Assembly: GCF_006517625.1 (NCBI RefSeq)
Contig: NZ_VHQI01000008.1
Coordinates: 75,050-139,049 of the forward strand
Direction of reading: 5' to 3'
Source of the DNA: Mixta tenebrionis
Lineage (GTDB): Bacteria > Pseudomonadota > Gammaproteobacteria > Enterobacterales > Enterobacteriaceae
Length of the DNA stretch: 64,000 nucleotides
The notes below the pieces were generated by a model. It saw only the letters and a program-made list of their open reading frames with translations. It was not told the origin of the DNA and ran no database searches. Each line of letters starts with the position of its first letter. Position 1 is the first letter of the stretch. The translations under genes were made by a program, and so were the position numbers. Below are positions 37,564 to 46,404 of this stretch, piece by piece.

Positions 37564-37701
37564 TTAATTCAACGCTAAGGAGGATGCCCAGCGAGCGGCT
37601 CCCGCTTCGCCCTTTTCCAGATTTTCTTTATCGGCTTCATAAGTTAGCAACGCCATCAGGCAGTTACAGACGGAAACCTTATTGCGCGGCGCGCGCGGCA
37701 T
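37564..37701 (-). CDS. Possible small protein (45 residues)
   Basis: An open frame MPRAPRNKVSVCNCLMALL... ending SLALN, preceded by a purine-rich stretch (GGAAAGAGAAG) at a suitable distance. It has two Cys (VCNC) and an acidic central helix. No family recognised; it could be chance. It is in the same orientation as, and 63 bases upstream of, the other small frame. Confidence 0.35.
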   Translation of the reverse strand: MPRAPRNKVSVCNCLMALLTYEADKENLEKGEAGAARWASSLALN

Positions 37702-37781
37702 TACAACTTCTCTTTCCGCTGCGTTAAGGACTACCCTTTAGCTGAGGATAAAAACCACCCGGCCAAGGGAGCAGTAGAGTT

Positions 37782-38753
37782 ATGGTTATCAACAGCATTG
37801 TGTATCGCGACGGCGCGCGTGAAGAAGTGATCGATCCTGAAAACATCAGCCGTGAAATAATGGAAGACCCGGATGCCTTTATCTGGCTGGGGCTGTATCA
37901 ACCCGATCCCCCTTTTATGAAAAAGATGCAGGAAGAGTTTGGCCTGCACGAACTGGCGATTGAAGACGCGCTGACCGCCCACCAGCGTCCGAAGCTGGAG
38001 CAGTATGGGGAATCACTGTTTATCGTGCTGAAAACCGCCCATCTGAACGAGCACAACCATATTGAATTCGGCGAAACGCACTTCTTCGTCAGTAAGAAAT
38101 TTCTGATTACCGTACGCCACGGCGCCTCCGACAGCTATGCACCGCTACGCAAGCGCACCGAAGAACGCCCGGATATGCTGAGCAAAGGCGTCGGTTTTCC
38201 GCTCTACTGCCTGTTCGATTTTATTGTGGATAACTACAGCGACATCACCGCCACGCTCGGCGAACGCATCAACGAAATGGAACGCGCGATGTTCCGTACC
38301 GAATTCGATCGCAAAGCGGTACAGCATGTCTATACGCTGCGGCGACAGCTGCTGGCGCTGCGCAACGCAGCCATGCCGGTTGATGAAATCTGCAATCAGC
38401 TTATCCGCCTGCATGAAGATATCATCTCGCGGCCGCTGCGCGTCTACCTGCGCGACGTACAGGATCACGCCCACCATGTAGTAACCGACACCGACGATAT
38501 GCGTGAAATTCTCACCAACGCCATGCACGTCAACCTGGCGCTGGTGACGGTACAGCAGAACGAAGTAGTAAAAAAACTGGCGGGCTGGGGGGCCATACTG
38601 GTGATCCCGACGGTAATTTTCAGCATGTACGGCATGAACTTCGAAAGCATGCCGGAAATTCACTCGCCCTGGGGCTATCCGGCCGCCATCGGCGGCACTC
38701 TGCTGGCCTGCGGCGCGCTCTACTGGCGCTTAAAATGCGCCCGCTGGCTATAA
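37782..38753 (+). CDS. CorA-family divalent cation transporter
   Basis: A 323-residue CorA-superfamily protein: a large cytoplasmic alpha/beta domain with a long helix (about residues 150-270) and two C-terminal membrane segments, the first ending in the pore signature YGMNF (about 285-289). GMN-motif channels carry Mg2+, Co2+ or Ni2+; with its short extracellular loop (ESMPEIHSPWG) it fits CorA. E. coli CorA (316 aa) differs in sequence, so this is probably an additional CorA-like protein, and its cation cannot be named. Ribosome site AGGGAGCAGTAG. Single gene followed by the 80-bp repeat array. Confidence 0.88.
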   Translation: MVINSIVYRDGAREEVIDPENISREIMEDPDAFIWLGLYQPDPPFMKKMQEEFGLHELAIEDALTAHQRPKLEQYGESLFIVLKTAHLNEHNHIEFGETHFFVSKKFLITVRHGASDSYAPLRKRTEERPDMLSKGVGFPLYCLFDFIVDNYSDITATLGERINEMERAMFRTEFDRKAVQHVYTLRRQLLALRNAAMPVDEICNQLIRLHEDIISRPLRVYLRDVQDHAHHVVTDTDDMREILTNAMHVNLALVTVQQNEVVKKLAGWGAILVIPTVIFSMYGMNFESMPEIHSPWGYPAAIGGTLLACGALYWRLKCARWL

Positions 38754-38840
38754 CGATTTTCAGCGCCAACCAGCGACGCGCGCACGGCGGCCCGGCTTCC
38801 TGCAATGGCGGAGCCAGGCCGCTAACCATCCACGCCGTAC

Positions 38841-39480
38841 CGCCAACTCAAGGAGAGATAAAACTGACCAACAAAAGTAAAGCCAGCCCATCGGCTACCA
38901 ATGCCGTGCCGCCCGGCTCAGGAAAAGAGGCGTAAAAAGCAAACTGATCAACAAAAGCAAAGCCAGCCCATCGGCTACCAATGCCGTGCCGCCCGGCTCA
39001 GGAAAAGAGGCGTAAAAAGCAAACTGATCAACAAAAGCAAAGTCAGCCCATCGGCTACCAACGCCGTGCCGCCCGGCTCAGGAAAAGAGGCGTAAAAAGC
39101 AAACTGACCAACAAAAGCAAAGCCAGCCCATCGGCTACCAACGCCGTGCCGCCCGGCTCAGGAAAAGAGGCGTAAAAAGCAAACTGACCAACAAAAGCAA
39201 AGCCAGCCCATCGGCTACCAACGCCGTGCCGCCCGGCTCAGGAAAAGAGGCGTAAAAAGCAAACTGACCAACAAAAGCAAAGCCAGCCCATCGGCTACCA
39301 ACGCCGTGCCGCCCGGCTCAGGAAAAGAGGCGTAAAAAGCAAACTGACCAACAAAAGCAAAGCCAGCCCATCGGCTACCAACGCCGTGCCGCCCGGCTCA
39401 GGAAAAGAGGCGTAAAAAGCAAACTGACCAACAAAAGCAAAGCCAGCCCATCGGCTACCAACGCCGTGCCGCCCGACTCA
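38841..39480 (+). repeat. Array of eight 80-bp tandem repeats
   Basis: The word AGCCAGCCCATCGGCTACCA (or AGTCAGCCC...) starts at 38881, 38961, 39041, 39121, 39201, 39281, 39361 and 39441, so the period is exactly 80. Inner copies differ by one to three bases; the first copy has a diverged left end (AAGGAGAGATAAAACTGACC) and the last a diverged right end. Because 80 is not a multiple of three, no frame runs through the array; each unit carries its own TAA. The repeated strand encodes, within one unit, a 23-codon frame reading TNKSKASPSATNAVPPGSGK. See findings. Confidence 0.95.
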
Positions 39481-39792
39481 AGGTGCGGCGAGTGCAGGCC
39501 GAAGAGTAAAGCGTCCCGCGCCAGGGAAGGCGCGGGCCGAGCCGTCATGGATGACGAACTGGCGTCTTTACGATCGGCCTGCACTTGCCGCGCAGGCGCC
39601 GACCATCCGCCAGGCTACGTTTATCAGCCAGCATCACCTGCCGAACCGCGCCCGCCAGCCGGCCTCCTCTTGCCAGACCGCACCCCACCGCCAAAATAAA
39701 GGGCAGCCCAGGCCGCTGCGCTACCCGCCAGCCGCCCGCTGGCCGCCGCCAAATGCAAACGTAAACAACGCGAAAACTTACCGCGCCGCTAA
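39481..39792. other. Intergenic region with two adjacent hairpins
   Basis: No gene is seen. A perfect hairpin CCCGCGCC / GGCGCGGG (39515-39536, 6-base loop) is followed at 39543-39556 by CGTCATGGATGACG (stem CGTCAT/ATGACG). This resembles an extragenic palindromic element or a structured RNA. The rest is GC-rich and featureless. Confidence 0.5.
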
Positions 39793-42228
39793 CTAAGCAA
39801 GAGTATGCTCGGTACGCGCAATAATATCATCCTGCGCATCCGGCGAAAGCGCGGTGAAAAAGGCCGAATAGCCCGCCACGCGCACCACCAAATCGCGGTA
39901 ACGATCGGGGTGTTTTTTCGCTTCCAGCAGCGTCTCACGTGAAACAATATTGTACTGAATATGCCAGCCCTGATGCACCTCGAAAAAAGTGCGCAACAGC
40001 ATCATCAGCTTCTGCCGATCGCTCTGATTATCCAGCGTTGCCGGGCTCAGCTTCTGATTCAGCAGCACGCCGCCGAGAATGGCATTGGTCGGCAGCTTGC
40101 CTACCGAACTAATCACCGCCGTCGGCCCCAGATGATCGGTGCCGGAAGAGGGGCTGGCCCCTTCCGCCAGCGGCGTTCTCGCCTTGCGCCCGTCCGGCGT
40201 AGCCATCGTCTGCGCGCCGAACGGCACGTTGGCGGAAATCGATGAAGTACCCGCGTAATAGTCGCCGCCGATCGGGCCACGACCATAACGCGGATTGTGG
40301 TAATTTTTAATCTCATCGATATAGGTCTGATAGGCACGCACCAACAGCGCATCCACGCTGTCATCATCATTGCCATACTTCGGCGCCGCGTTCACCAGCC
40401 GCTGACGCAGCTGTTCATGGCTTAACCCGGCGAAATCGGTCGCCAGCGCATCCGCCAGCTGCTGCTGTGCAATCAGCCCCTGATCGAACACCAGCTTCTT
40501 CACCGCCGCCAGACTATTGCCGAGATTGGCGATACCTACCTGCAGACCGGACACCCAGTCATATTTCGCTCCGCCCTGCTTGATACTCTTCGCCCTTTCG
40601 ATACAGTCATCCACCAGCGCCGAACAGAGAATATCGTGCGCATTCTCTTCCAGCACGGTATCCACCACATATTCAATCTCAATCGACTTACGGGTGTAAT
40701 AACGAATTTGACGATCCCAGCACGCCAGCACTTCGTCAAAATGAGTGAAATTACCCTTTGACAGCGCCAGATCCTGCGGCAGAAACACCTTGCCGCTGGT
40801 GGCGTCGCGGCCGCCTTCCAGCGACGCCAGCATTACGCGGGCAAAGTTGATGAAACTCATACCGGTACAGCGATAGCCCCACTTACCGCCAACCGCAGTT
40901 TCAATACAGCCGATCGCGGCATACTGATAAGCGTCTTCAGGCTCGATACCCAGTTTAATAAAGGCCGGAATAACGATCTCATCGTTGTTAAAGGCGGGCA
41001 TACCAAAGCCGCAGCGAATAACCTGCACGCAGGCGTCAAGGAAATCGTCGCTCATCCCGGCATGATAACGCACGCTCAGGTTAGGCTGCGTCGAACGCAG
41101 GCGACCGCAGGATTCAAGAATCACGTAGGAAAGCGGGTTCACCGCGTCAACGCCCTTGCCGTCGAGCAAATTCTGCCCGCCGATGGTCACATTCTGATAA
41201 AGCGGGCTGCCCGCAGAGGCCTTAGAGTGCGAGCCGGAGCGGATTTTATTCACCTCCAGCAGCTTCAGCCAGCAGCTGTTCAGCAGCTCAATCGCCTGCT
41301 CGCGATCCAGCGTCTGCTGCAGCTCGACGTCGCGACGATAGAACGGATAAAGATACTGGTCCATACGGCCAAACGAAACGGAGTGACCGTTAGATTCAAT
41401 TTGCAACATCAGCTGAATAAAATAGCAAAGCTGCAGCGCCTGCCAGAACGTTTGCGGCGGCTGATGCGCGATAAGGTCGCAGTTCTCCGCGATCGTCAGC
41501 AGCTCCGCTTTACGCGCTTCACGATCTTCCTGCGCCGCCATCTGCCGCGCCAGATCGGCGAAGCGCTTGATATGATCGCTGACCGCCTCCAGCACAATAG
41601 CAATCGCTTTCAGAAACTGATCGCCGTGCAGATCCTCCAGCACCGTCAGGTTAATGCGGCTACGGCGCTCCGCCACTTTTTCACGCAGGCCGTCCAGCCC
41701 TTTCTCCAGCAGCAGCGGATAATTTACCGCCAGGTGCGCATCGCCGGAGGTCATATTGCCTTCCGCCTTGATAATGCCGGTAGCCAGCAGCGCCTGCTGC
41801 TCATCGGTAAACATACCGTAACAGCGATCCTGCACCGTTTGACCACGCCACCACGGACACACTTCATGCAGCACGCGCTTATTCTCTTCTGAGACGGAAA
41901 AACCAGCCCCTGGGCGATCGGCCAGATCGTCGATCTCTTTCTCAATCCAGCTAACGGTATATTCCGGAAAAATCGGCGCGGCGCGCACTTCGCTCGCCTG
42001 GTTGCCGACAATCAGCTCGTCGTGCTTAATCCAGATGGTACGATTCGCCAGATGATAAGCCAGCGCCAGCGCCCGGCGTACCGGCACCGGCTTCGCCATA
42101 TTTTCCTGATAGATCTTCGTATAATGCTCGGCACGCTCGGTACAGATGGGCGGTTTGACAATATGCACCAGCGCGTTTTTATGGGCTTTGATACGTTCGC
42201 TTAACAGGTCAAGTTTCAGGGTAGTCAT
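39793..42228 (-). CDS. ybiW: Glycyl radical enzyme YbiW (PFL2-like)
   Basis: An 811-residue glycyl radical enzyme, almost the same length and sequence pattern as E. coli YbiW (810). The radical loop RVAGYSAFF puts the radical on Gly786; the active-site thiyl Cys lies in AAIGCIETAVGG, and the neighbouring Glu (GCIE) suggests a dehydratase/lyase-type site and not pyruvate formate-lyase. The true substrate of YbiW is not established. The enzyme is oxygen sensitive and needs the activase YbiY, whose gene ends four bases upstream. An FNR box upstream of ybiY supports anaerobic expression. Confidence 0.95.
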   Translation of the reverse strand: MTTLKLDLLSERIKAHKNALVHIVKPPICTERAEHYTKIYQENMAKPVPVRRALALAYHLANRTIWIKHDELIVGNQASEVRAAPIFPEYTVSWIEKEIDDLADRPGAGFSVSEENKRVLHEVCPWWRGQTVQDRCYGMFTDEQQALLATGIIKAEGNMTSGDAHLAVNYPLLLEKGLDGLREKVAERRSRINLTVLEDLHGDQFLKAIAIVLEAVSDHIKRFADLARQMAAQEDREARKAELLTIAENCDLIAHQPPQTFWQALQLCYFIQLMLQIESNGHSVSFGRMDQYLYPFYRRDVELQQTLDREQAIELLNSCWLKLLEVNKIRSGSHSKASAGSPLYQNVTIGGQNLLDGKGVDAVNPLSYVILESCGRLRSTQPNLSVRYHAGMSDDFLDACVQVIRCGFGMPAFNNDEIVIPAFIKLGIEPEDAYQYAAIGCIETAVGGKWGYRCTGMSFINFARVMLASLEGGRDATSGKVFLPQDLALSKGNFTHFDEVLACWDRQIRYYTRKSIEIEYVVDTVLEENAHDILCSALVDDCIERAKSIKQGGAKYDWVSGLQVGIANLGNSLAAVKKLVFDQGLIAQQQLADALATDFAGLSHEQLRQRLVNAAPKYGNDDDSVDALLVRAYQTYIDEIKNYHNPRYGRGPIGGDYYAGTSSISANVPFGAQTMATPDGRKARTPLAEGASPSSGTDHLGPTAVISSVGKLPTNAILGGVLLNQKLSPATLDNQSDRQKLMMLLRTFFEVHQGWHIQYNIVSRETLLEAKKHPDRYRDLVVRVAGYSAFFTALSPDAQDDIIARTEHTLA

Positions 42229-42232
42229 ATTC

Positions 42233-43135
42233 TTATCCTCTCAGAGTCGCCGTCAGGCCTTTTTGTTTTGCGTAAGCATGCGCGAAATCGAGCAGTGCCG
42301 GAGCATCCAGCGGCTTATCCGGCGCAAGGTAGGGCTGATGAAGCAGGGCATACTTGTTCATGCCCAGCGTGTGGTAAGGCAGAAAATGAATCTCTTTAAC
42401 GCCGAGCTCGTCGGCGGCAAAATTAACGATATCCGTAATTGAGGACTCGTCTGCGTTGAATTGCGGTATCAGCGGAACGCGGATCACCATCTGTTTGCCC
42501 GCCTCCGCCACGCGGCGCAGATTTTTCATCACCCGTTTAGCCGAACCGTCGGTCCAGGCCGCAAAGCGCGCTTCATCTACGTGCTTAAGATCGGCAAGAA
42601 ACAGATCGATCCACGGCAGCGCTGGCTCAACGTAACGCCACGGCACATGCAGACAGGTTTCCACCGCGGTATGAAAGCCCTCCTGATGACACTGGCGCAG
42701 CAGCGCCGCCGCCAGCTCAGGATTCATAAAAGGCTCGCCGCCGGAGAGCGTAACGCCGCCCGCGCTGCGATCGTAAAATGCCTTGTCGCGCCTGACCTCG
42801 GCCATAATCTCCGCCACCTGCTTTTCTGCGCCGCACACCGTCAGCGCCAGCGTAGGGCAACAGTTTTCCAGCGCGATAAAATGTTCCGGCTGAAGCTTCG
42901 GACGATCGATAGTTAACCCGTTTAACGTCCTGGTAATGACTTGCGGCAGCGCCTGCTGGCAGAGATCGCACCCCTCAAGACAGAGCCGGTGGTCATAAAG
43001 AAGATCTTTATGGCGGGAGCGGCTTTCAGGGTTTTGACACCAGCGGCATCCCAGCGCGCAGCCTTTAAGAAACACCACGGTGCGGATGCCGGGACCATCA
43101 TGCGTGGAATAGCGCTGGATATTAAAAATCATCAC
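42233..43135 (-). CDS. ybiY: Radical SAM activating enzyme YbiY
   Basis: A 300-residue glycyl-radical-enzyme activase. The radical SAM cluster motif is CALGCRWC (Cys26, Cys30, Cys33), within [17 protein letters not shown]; a ferredoxin-like insert supplies further Cys (CLEGCDLC and CCPTLAL). GGEPFMNPE is the SAM-binding GGE motif. It abstracts the glycine hydrogen in YbiW. First gene of the ybiY-ybiW transcript, divergent from fsaA as in E. coli. Confidence 0.94.
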   Translation of the reverse strand: MMIFNIQRYSTHDGPGIRTVVFLKGCALGCRWCQNPESRSRHKDLLYDHRLCLEGCDLCQQALPQVITRTLNGLTIDRPKLQPEHFIALENCCPTLALTVCGAEKQVAEIMAEVRRDKAFYDRSAGGVTLSGGEPFMNPELAAALLRQCHQEGFHTAVETCLHVPWRYVEPALPWIDLFLADLKHVDEARFAAWTDGSAKRVMKNLRRVAEAGKQMVIRVPLIPQFNADESSITDIVNFAADELGVKEIHFLPYHTLGMNKYALLHQPYLAPDKPLDAPALLDFAHAYAKQKGLTATLRG

Positions 43136-43188
43136 CCTCTCCTCCTGTTACGTTCGAAGATTTAATAACTTTCGAAAGAAAGTGATGT

Positions 43189-43202
43189 TGATATCGGTCA
43201 AT
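43189..43202. promoter_or_regulatory. FNR box between ybiY and fsaA
   Basis: TTGATATCGGTCAA matches 9 of 10 informative positions of TTGAT-N4-ATCAA. It lies 53 bases before ybiY and 68 before fsaA, a position suitable for activating the divergent ybiY promoter. A 10-bp palindrome CTTTCGAAAG at 43170-43179 is adjacent. Confidence 0.7.
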
Positions 43203-43270
43203 AAAAAACAACAATCTGACGATATAATCAACGAATCTTGCTGAACCTCACCTATTTTCAGGAGCTCTGT

Positions 43271-43933
43271 ATGGAACTTTATCTTGATACCGCGGACGTC
43301 CAGGCGGTAAAACGCCTGGCGCGTGTGCTTCCGTTAGCTGGCGTGACCACCAATCCCAGCATCGTTGCCAGCGGCAAAACGCCGGTGAACGAGGTGCTGC
43401 CTGCTCTGAAAGAGGCGCTGGGTAATAAAGGGCGACTGTTTGCGCAGGTGATGGCGCCGCAGGCGGAGCAGATGGTGGAGGAGGCGCAAAAACTGCGCGC
43501 GATGGTTGACGATCTGGTGGTAAAGGTTCCGGTAACGGCAGAAGGTCTGGCGGCGATTAAACAGCTTAAAACGATGGGCATTCCCACGCTGGGGACGGCG
43601 GTTTATGGCGCCTCCCAGGGATTGCTGGCGGCGCTGGCCGGCGCGGACTATGTGGCGCCCTACGTTAACCGGCTCGACGCTCAGGGCGGAGACGGCATCC
43701 AGACGGTGAAGGATTTACAGCAGCTGCTGAAACTGCATACGCCGGGCGCGAAGGTGCTGGCCGCCAGCTTTAAAACCCCGCGTCAGGCGCTGGCGTGCCT
43801 GCTGGCAGGCTGTGAATCCATCACGCTGCCGCTTGACGTAGCGCAGCAAATCATTACTACGCCTGCGGTAAACGCCGCCGTAGAAAAATTTGAGCAGGAC
43901 TGGCTGAACGCCTTCGGCACTTCCGGGCTGTAA
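43271..43933 (+). CDS. fsaA: Fructose-6-phosphate aldolase
   Basis: A 220-residue transaldolase-like aldolase. Schiff-base lysine Lys85 in DLVVKVPVT, and [11 protein letters not shown]...[10 protein letters not shown] at the N-terminus, both diagnostic of FSA. It cleaves fructose 6-phosphate to dihydroxyacetone and glyceraldehyde 3-phosphate, though the physiological reaction is uncertain. Start at 43271 chosen for the AGGAG site and the FSA N-terminus; an upstream in-frame start at 43238 is less likely. Divergent from ybiY. Confidence 0.96.
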   Translation: MELYLDTADVQAVKRLARVLPLAGVTTNPSIVASGKTPVNEVLPALKEALGNKGRLFAQVMAPQAEQMVEEAQKLRAMVDDLVVKVPVTAEGLAAIKQLKTMGIPTLGTAVYGASQGLLAALAGADYVAPYVNRLDAQGGDGIQTVKDLQQLLKLHTPGAKVLAASFKTPRQALACLLAGCESITLPLDVAQQIITTPAVNAAVEKFEQDWLNAFGTSGL

Positions 43934-43970
43934 GCTGCCCCTGGCCGACGTATGCCGCCTGTCCCGACTC

Positions 43971-44006
43971 AGCGCCGCTTCCCTGTGGAACGGCGCTTTC
44001 TTTTTT
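43971..44006 (+). terminator. Intrinsic terminator downstream of fsaA
   Basis: Stem AGCGCCG / CGGCGCT with a 13-base loop, then a T-rich tract. Confidence 0.85.
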
Positions 44007-44196
44007 CCCACGGACCGGGAGCTACTTTGTTACCGTTTCGGTTAATCCACTCCGTCTTAGTTAAAAAAATGTAAATAGCGTGATCACTTTCAAATAATAA
44101 ACGCAGAATCTTTGCTACCCTGCCGGTTTACTTACGAATGAAAGTACAGAAACCTTCATTCATCCAGCAATGTGCTCCTGACAGGCGGAGATTTGT

Positions 44197-45465
44197 ATGA
44201 GCAGCGACTTCACCTCCTTAACGCTACCCACTGACTACAAAAAAAATATCGTCGCCATGAAGCGTGCCATGCGCGCGCAGATTGGCGATGTGGAGGGGCT
44301 ATTTCGTCAGGTTTGTCAAAAAATCGAAACTGAACTGGCGGCGGCGCGCGCAGAAGAGAGCAAAAACGGCACCGCCTGGCCGATTGTCCAGCAGCAGGAT
44401 CTGGCGGCAGGAAAAATAACCGATGAGCAGATCGCCTGGATTAAACGGCGCGGCTGCCTGGTAGTCCGGCAAACCTTTGACCGGGAACAGGCGCTGGAAA
44501 TGGATCGGTCGATGCTGAACTACCTGGATGATAATCAGTTCGACGAGATTTACTGCGGCCCCGGCGATAATTTTTTCGGCTCACTGACCGCCTCGCGTCC
44601 TGAAATCTACCCCATCTACTGGTCAAAAGCGCAGATGGAAGCCCGCCAGAGCAATGAAATTGCCAGCGTGCAATCCTTCCTCAATCGCCTGTGGAAATTC
44701 CAGCATGACGGCGGAGAGTGGTTCAACCCGGACGTCAATATTATCTATCCCGATCGTATCCGCCGCCGCCTGCCGGGCGCCACCTCGAAAGGGCTGGGCG
44801 CCCATACCGATTCCGGCGCGCTGGAGCGCTGGCTGCTGCCCGCTTACCAACAGGTGTTCAGCAAAATTTTTAATAACCAGTTCGAGCAGTACGATCCCTG
44901 GGATGCCGCCTGGCGCCCGGAAGTTAACGAGTATGAGGTGGATAACACCACCCGCTGCTCGGCGTTTCGCACTTTTCAGGGCTGGACGGCGCTCTCTGAT
45001 ATGGCGTCAGGGCAAGGGCTGCTGCACGTGGTGCCGGTGCCGGAAGCGATGGCCTACGTGCTGCTGCGCCCGCTGCTGAACGATGTGCCGGAAGATGAGC
45101 TGTGCGGCGTGGCGCCGGGCCGGGTGCTGCCGGTTTCGCAGCAATGGCATCCTCATCTGATAGCGGGACTGTGCAGCATCCCCGCGTTACAGGCGGGTGA
45201 TTCCGTCTGGTGGCACTGCGATGTGATTCACTCCGTGGCGCCGGTTGAGAATCAGCAAGGCTGGGGCAACGTTATGTATATTCCCGCCGCGCCGGCCTGC
45301 GCCAAAAATCTCGCCTGCGCGCAGGCCGTGCGCGCCGCGCTGGAAACCGGCGCCTCGCCGGCGGATTTCCCACGGGAAAACTATGAGCAGACGTGGCAGG
45401 GAAGGTTTCAGCCGGGCGAGCTGAATAATAATGGGCGCCGCGGGCTGGGGATGTCCGCGCGCTAA
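44197..45465 (+). CDS. ybiU: YbiU, DUF1479 family (putative 2-oxoglutarate/Fe oxygenase fold)
   Basis: A 422-residue DUF1479 protein matching E. coli YbiU (421 aa). GAHTDSGALERW gives an H-x-D metal pair and HSVAPVENQQGWGNVMYIP the distal His and Arg/Lys region, the layout of Fe(II)/2-oxoglutarate oxygenases; the reaction is unknown. It lies near ybiWY and fsaA, as in E. coli, so a shared pathway is possible. Ribosome site AGGCGGAGATTTGT. Monocistronic. Confidence 0.93.
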   Translation: MSSDFTSLTLPTDYKKNIVAMKRAMRAQIGDVEGLFRQVCQKIETELAAARAEESKNGTAWPIVQQQDLAAGKITDEQIAWIKRRGCLVVRQTFDREQALEMDRSMLNYLDDNQFDEIYCGPGDNFFGSLTASRPEIYPIYWSKAQMEARQSNEIASVQSFLNRLWKFQHDGGEWFNPDVNIIYPDRIRRRLPGATSKGLGAHTDSGALERWLLPAYQQVFSKIFNNQFEQYDPWDAAWRPEVNEYEVDNTTRCSAFRTFQGWTALSDMASGQGLLHVVPVPEAMAYVLLRPLLNDVPEDELCGVAPGRVLPVSQQWHPHLIAGLCSIPALQAGDSVWWHCDVIHSVAPVENQQGWGNVMYIPAAPACAKNLACAQAVRAALETGASPADFPRENYEQTWQGRFQPGELNNNGRRGLGMSAR

Positions 45466-45593
45466 CCCGATGCGGCGCAGAGGCTCGACGTTGGCCTGAA
45501 GGCGACCGGGTCTCTTCGTCCGCCGCGGCCGCTATACGATTTCGGCGCGGGTTTGTTATACTCCCCTGCCCCGGAAAGATGGTGAGACGCGAA

Positions 45594-46352
45594 ATGAATG
45601 CAAGGCAACAACAAATTATTCAGTTAGTCAATGAGAGAGGCAGCGTTAGCGTTAGCGAGCTCTCCCGCCTGACACGCGTTTCCGAAGTCACCATAAGGCA
45701 GGATTTAACCTTGCTGGAAAAAGGACGCTACCTGAAGCGCGTTCACGGCTCGGCGATCTCTGTCGAAAGCGATAACGTTGAGGCACGTATGCAGGCGCGT
45801 TTTCCGCTGAAGCAGAGCCTGGCGGAATATGCCGCCTCGCAGATCAATGCCGGAGAGTCGGTGTTTATTGAAGGGGGCAGCACCAATGCGCTGCTGGCCC
45901 GGCGCCTGGCGAATAATGACTCCATCACCATCGTTACCGTCAGCCACTATATCGCCGGGCTGCTGAAAGAGTCGCGCTGCGAAGTGATTGTGCTCGGCGG
46001 CCTGTATCAAAAAAGCAGTGAATCGGTCGTCGGCCCGCTCACCCGCAGCGGTATTCAGCAGGTTCATTTCCAGAAAGCTTTTATCGGCATTGACGGCTGG
46101 CACCCGGATACCGGCTTTACCGGCAGAAATATGCTGCGCAGCGATATCGTCAATGCCGTTATGGCAAAGGATATTGAAACCTATGCGCTAACCGACTCCT
46201 CCAAGTTTGGTCAGTTTCATCCCTATCCTATCGCTACCGACAGGCCATTCCGCCACGTGATTACCGACGATGGGCTGGAGGAGAGCTATCGCCAGAAGCT
46301 GGCGGCGCAGAATATCGCGGTACATCTGGTAAAAGAGAAAACCGTCGGTTGA
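45594..46352 (+). CDS. DeoR-family transcription regulator, YciT-like
   Basis: A 252-residue DeoR/GlpR regulator: N-terminal winged helix-turn-helix (GSVSVSELSRLTRVSEVTIRQD, cited in part: SRLTRVSEVTIRQ), then a ribose-5-phosphate-isomerase-like sugar-phosphate sensor (GESVFIEGGSTNALLARRL, GGLYQKSSESVVGPL, FIGIDGW). It resembles E. coli YciT closely. I chose the ATG at 45594 (MNARQQQ), as in YciT, with GGTGAG upstream; the ATG at 45579 has poor spacing. Its targets are unknown; GAAAGTGAT words near ybiY and ybiU are candidates. Confidence 0.85.
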   Translation: MNARQQQIIQLVNERGSVSVSELSRLTRVSEVTIRQDLTLLEKGRYLKRVHGSAISVESDNVEARMQARFPLKQSLAEYAASQINAGESVFIEGGSTNALLARRLANNDSITIVTVSHYIAGLLKESRCEVIVLGGLYQKSSESVVGPLTRSGIQQVHFQKAFIGIDGWHPDTGFTGRNMLRSDIVNAVMAKDIETYALTDSSKFGQFHPYPIATDRPFRHVITDDGLEESYRQKLAAQNIAVHLVKEKTVG

Positions 46353-46404
46353 CCGGCGGCGCCCCGGCCGACAGGCGCGCAACGCGCGTTTTGCCGCCGG
46401 CGGC

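Noticed and set aside
38901-39175. ATG-started 64-codon frames inside the 80-bp array
   Set aside because: They span two units in shifting frames, have no ribosome site and are by-products of the repeat period.
38841-39480. 80-bp repeats considered as a CRISPR array
   Set aside because: Repeats are contiguous with no variable spacers and are too long; no cas genes in the window.
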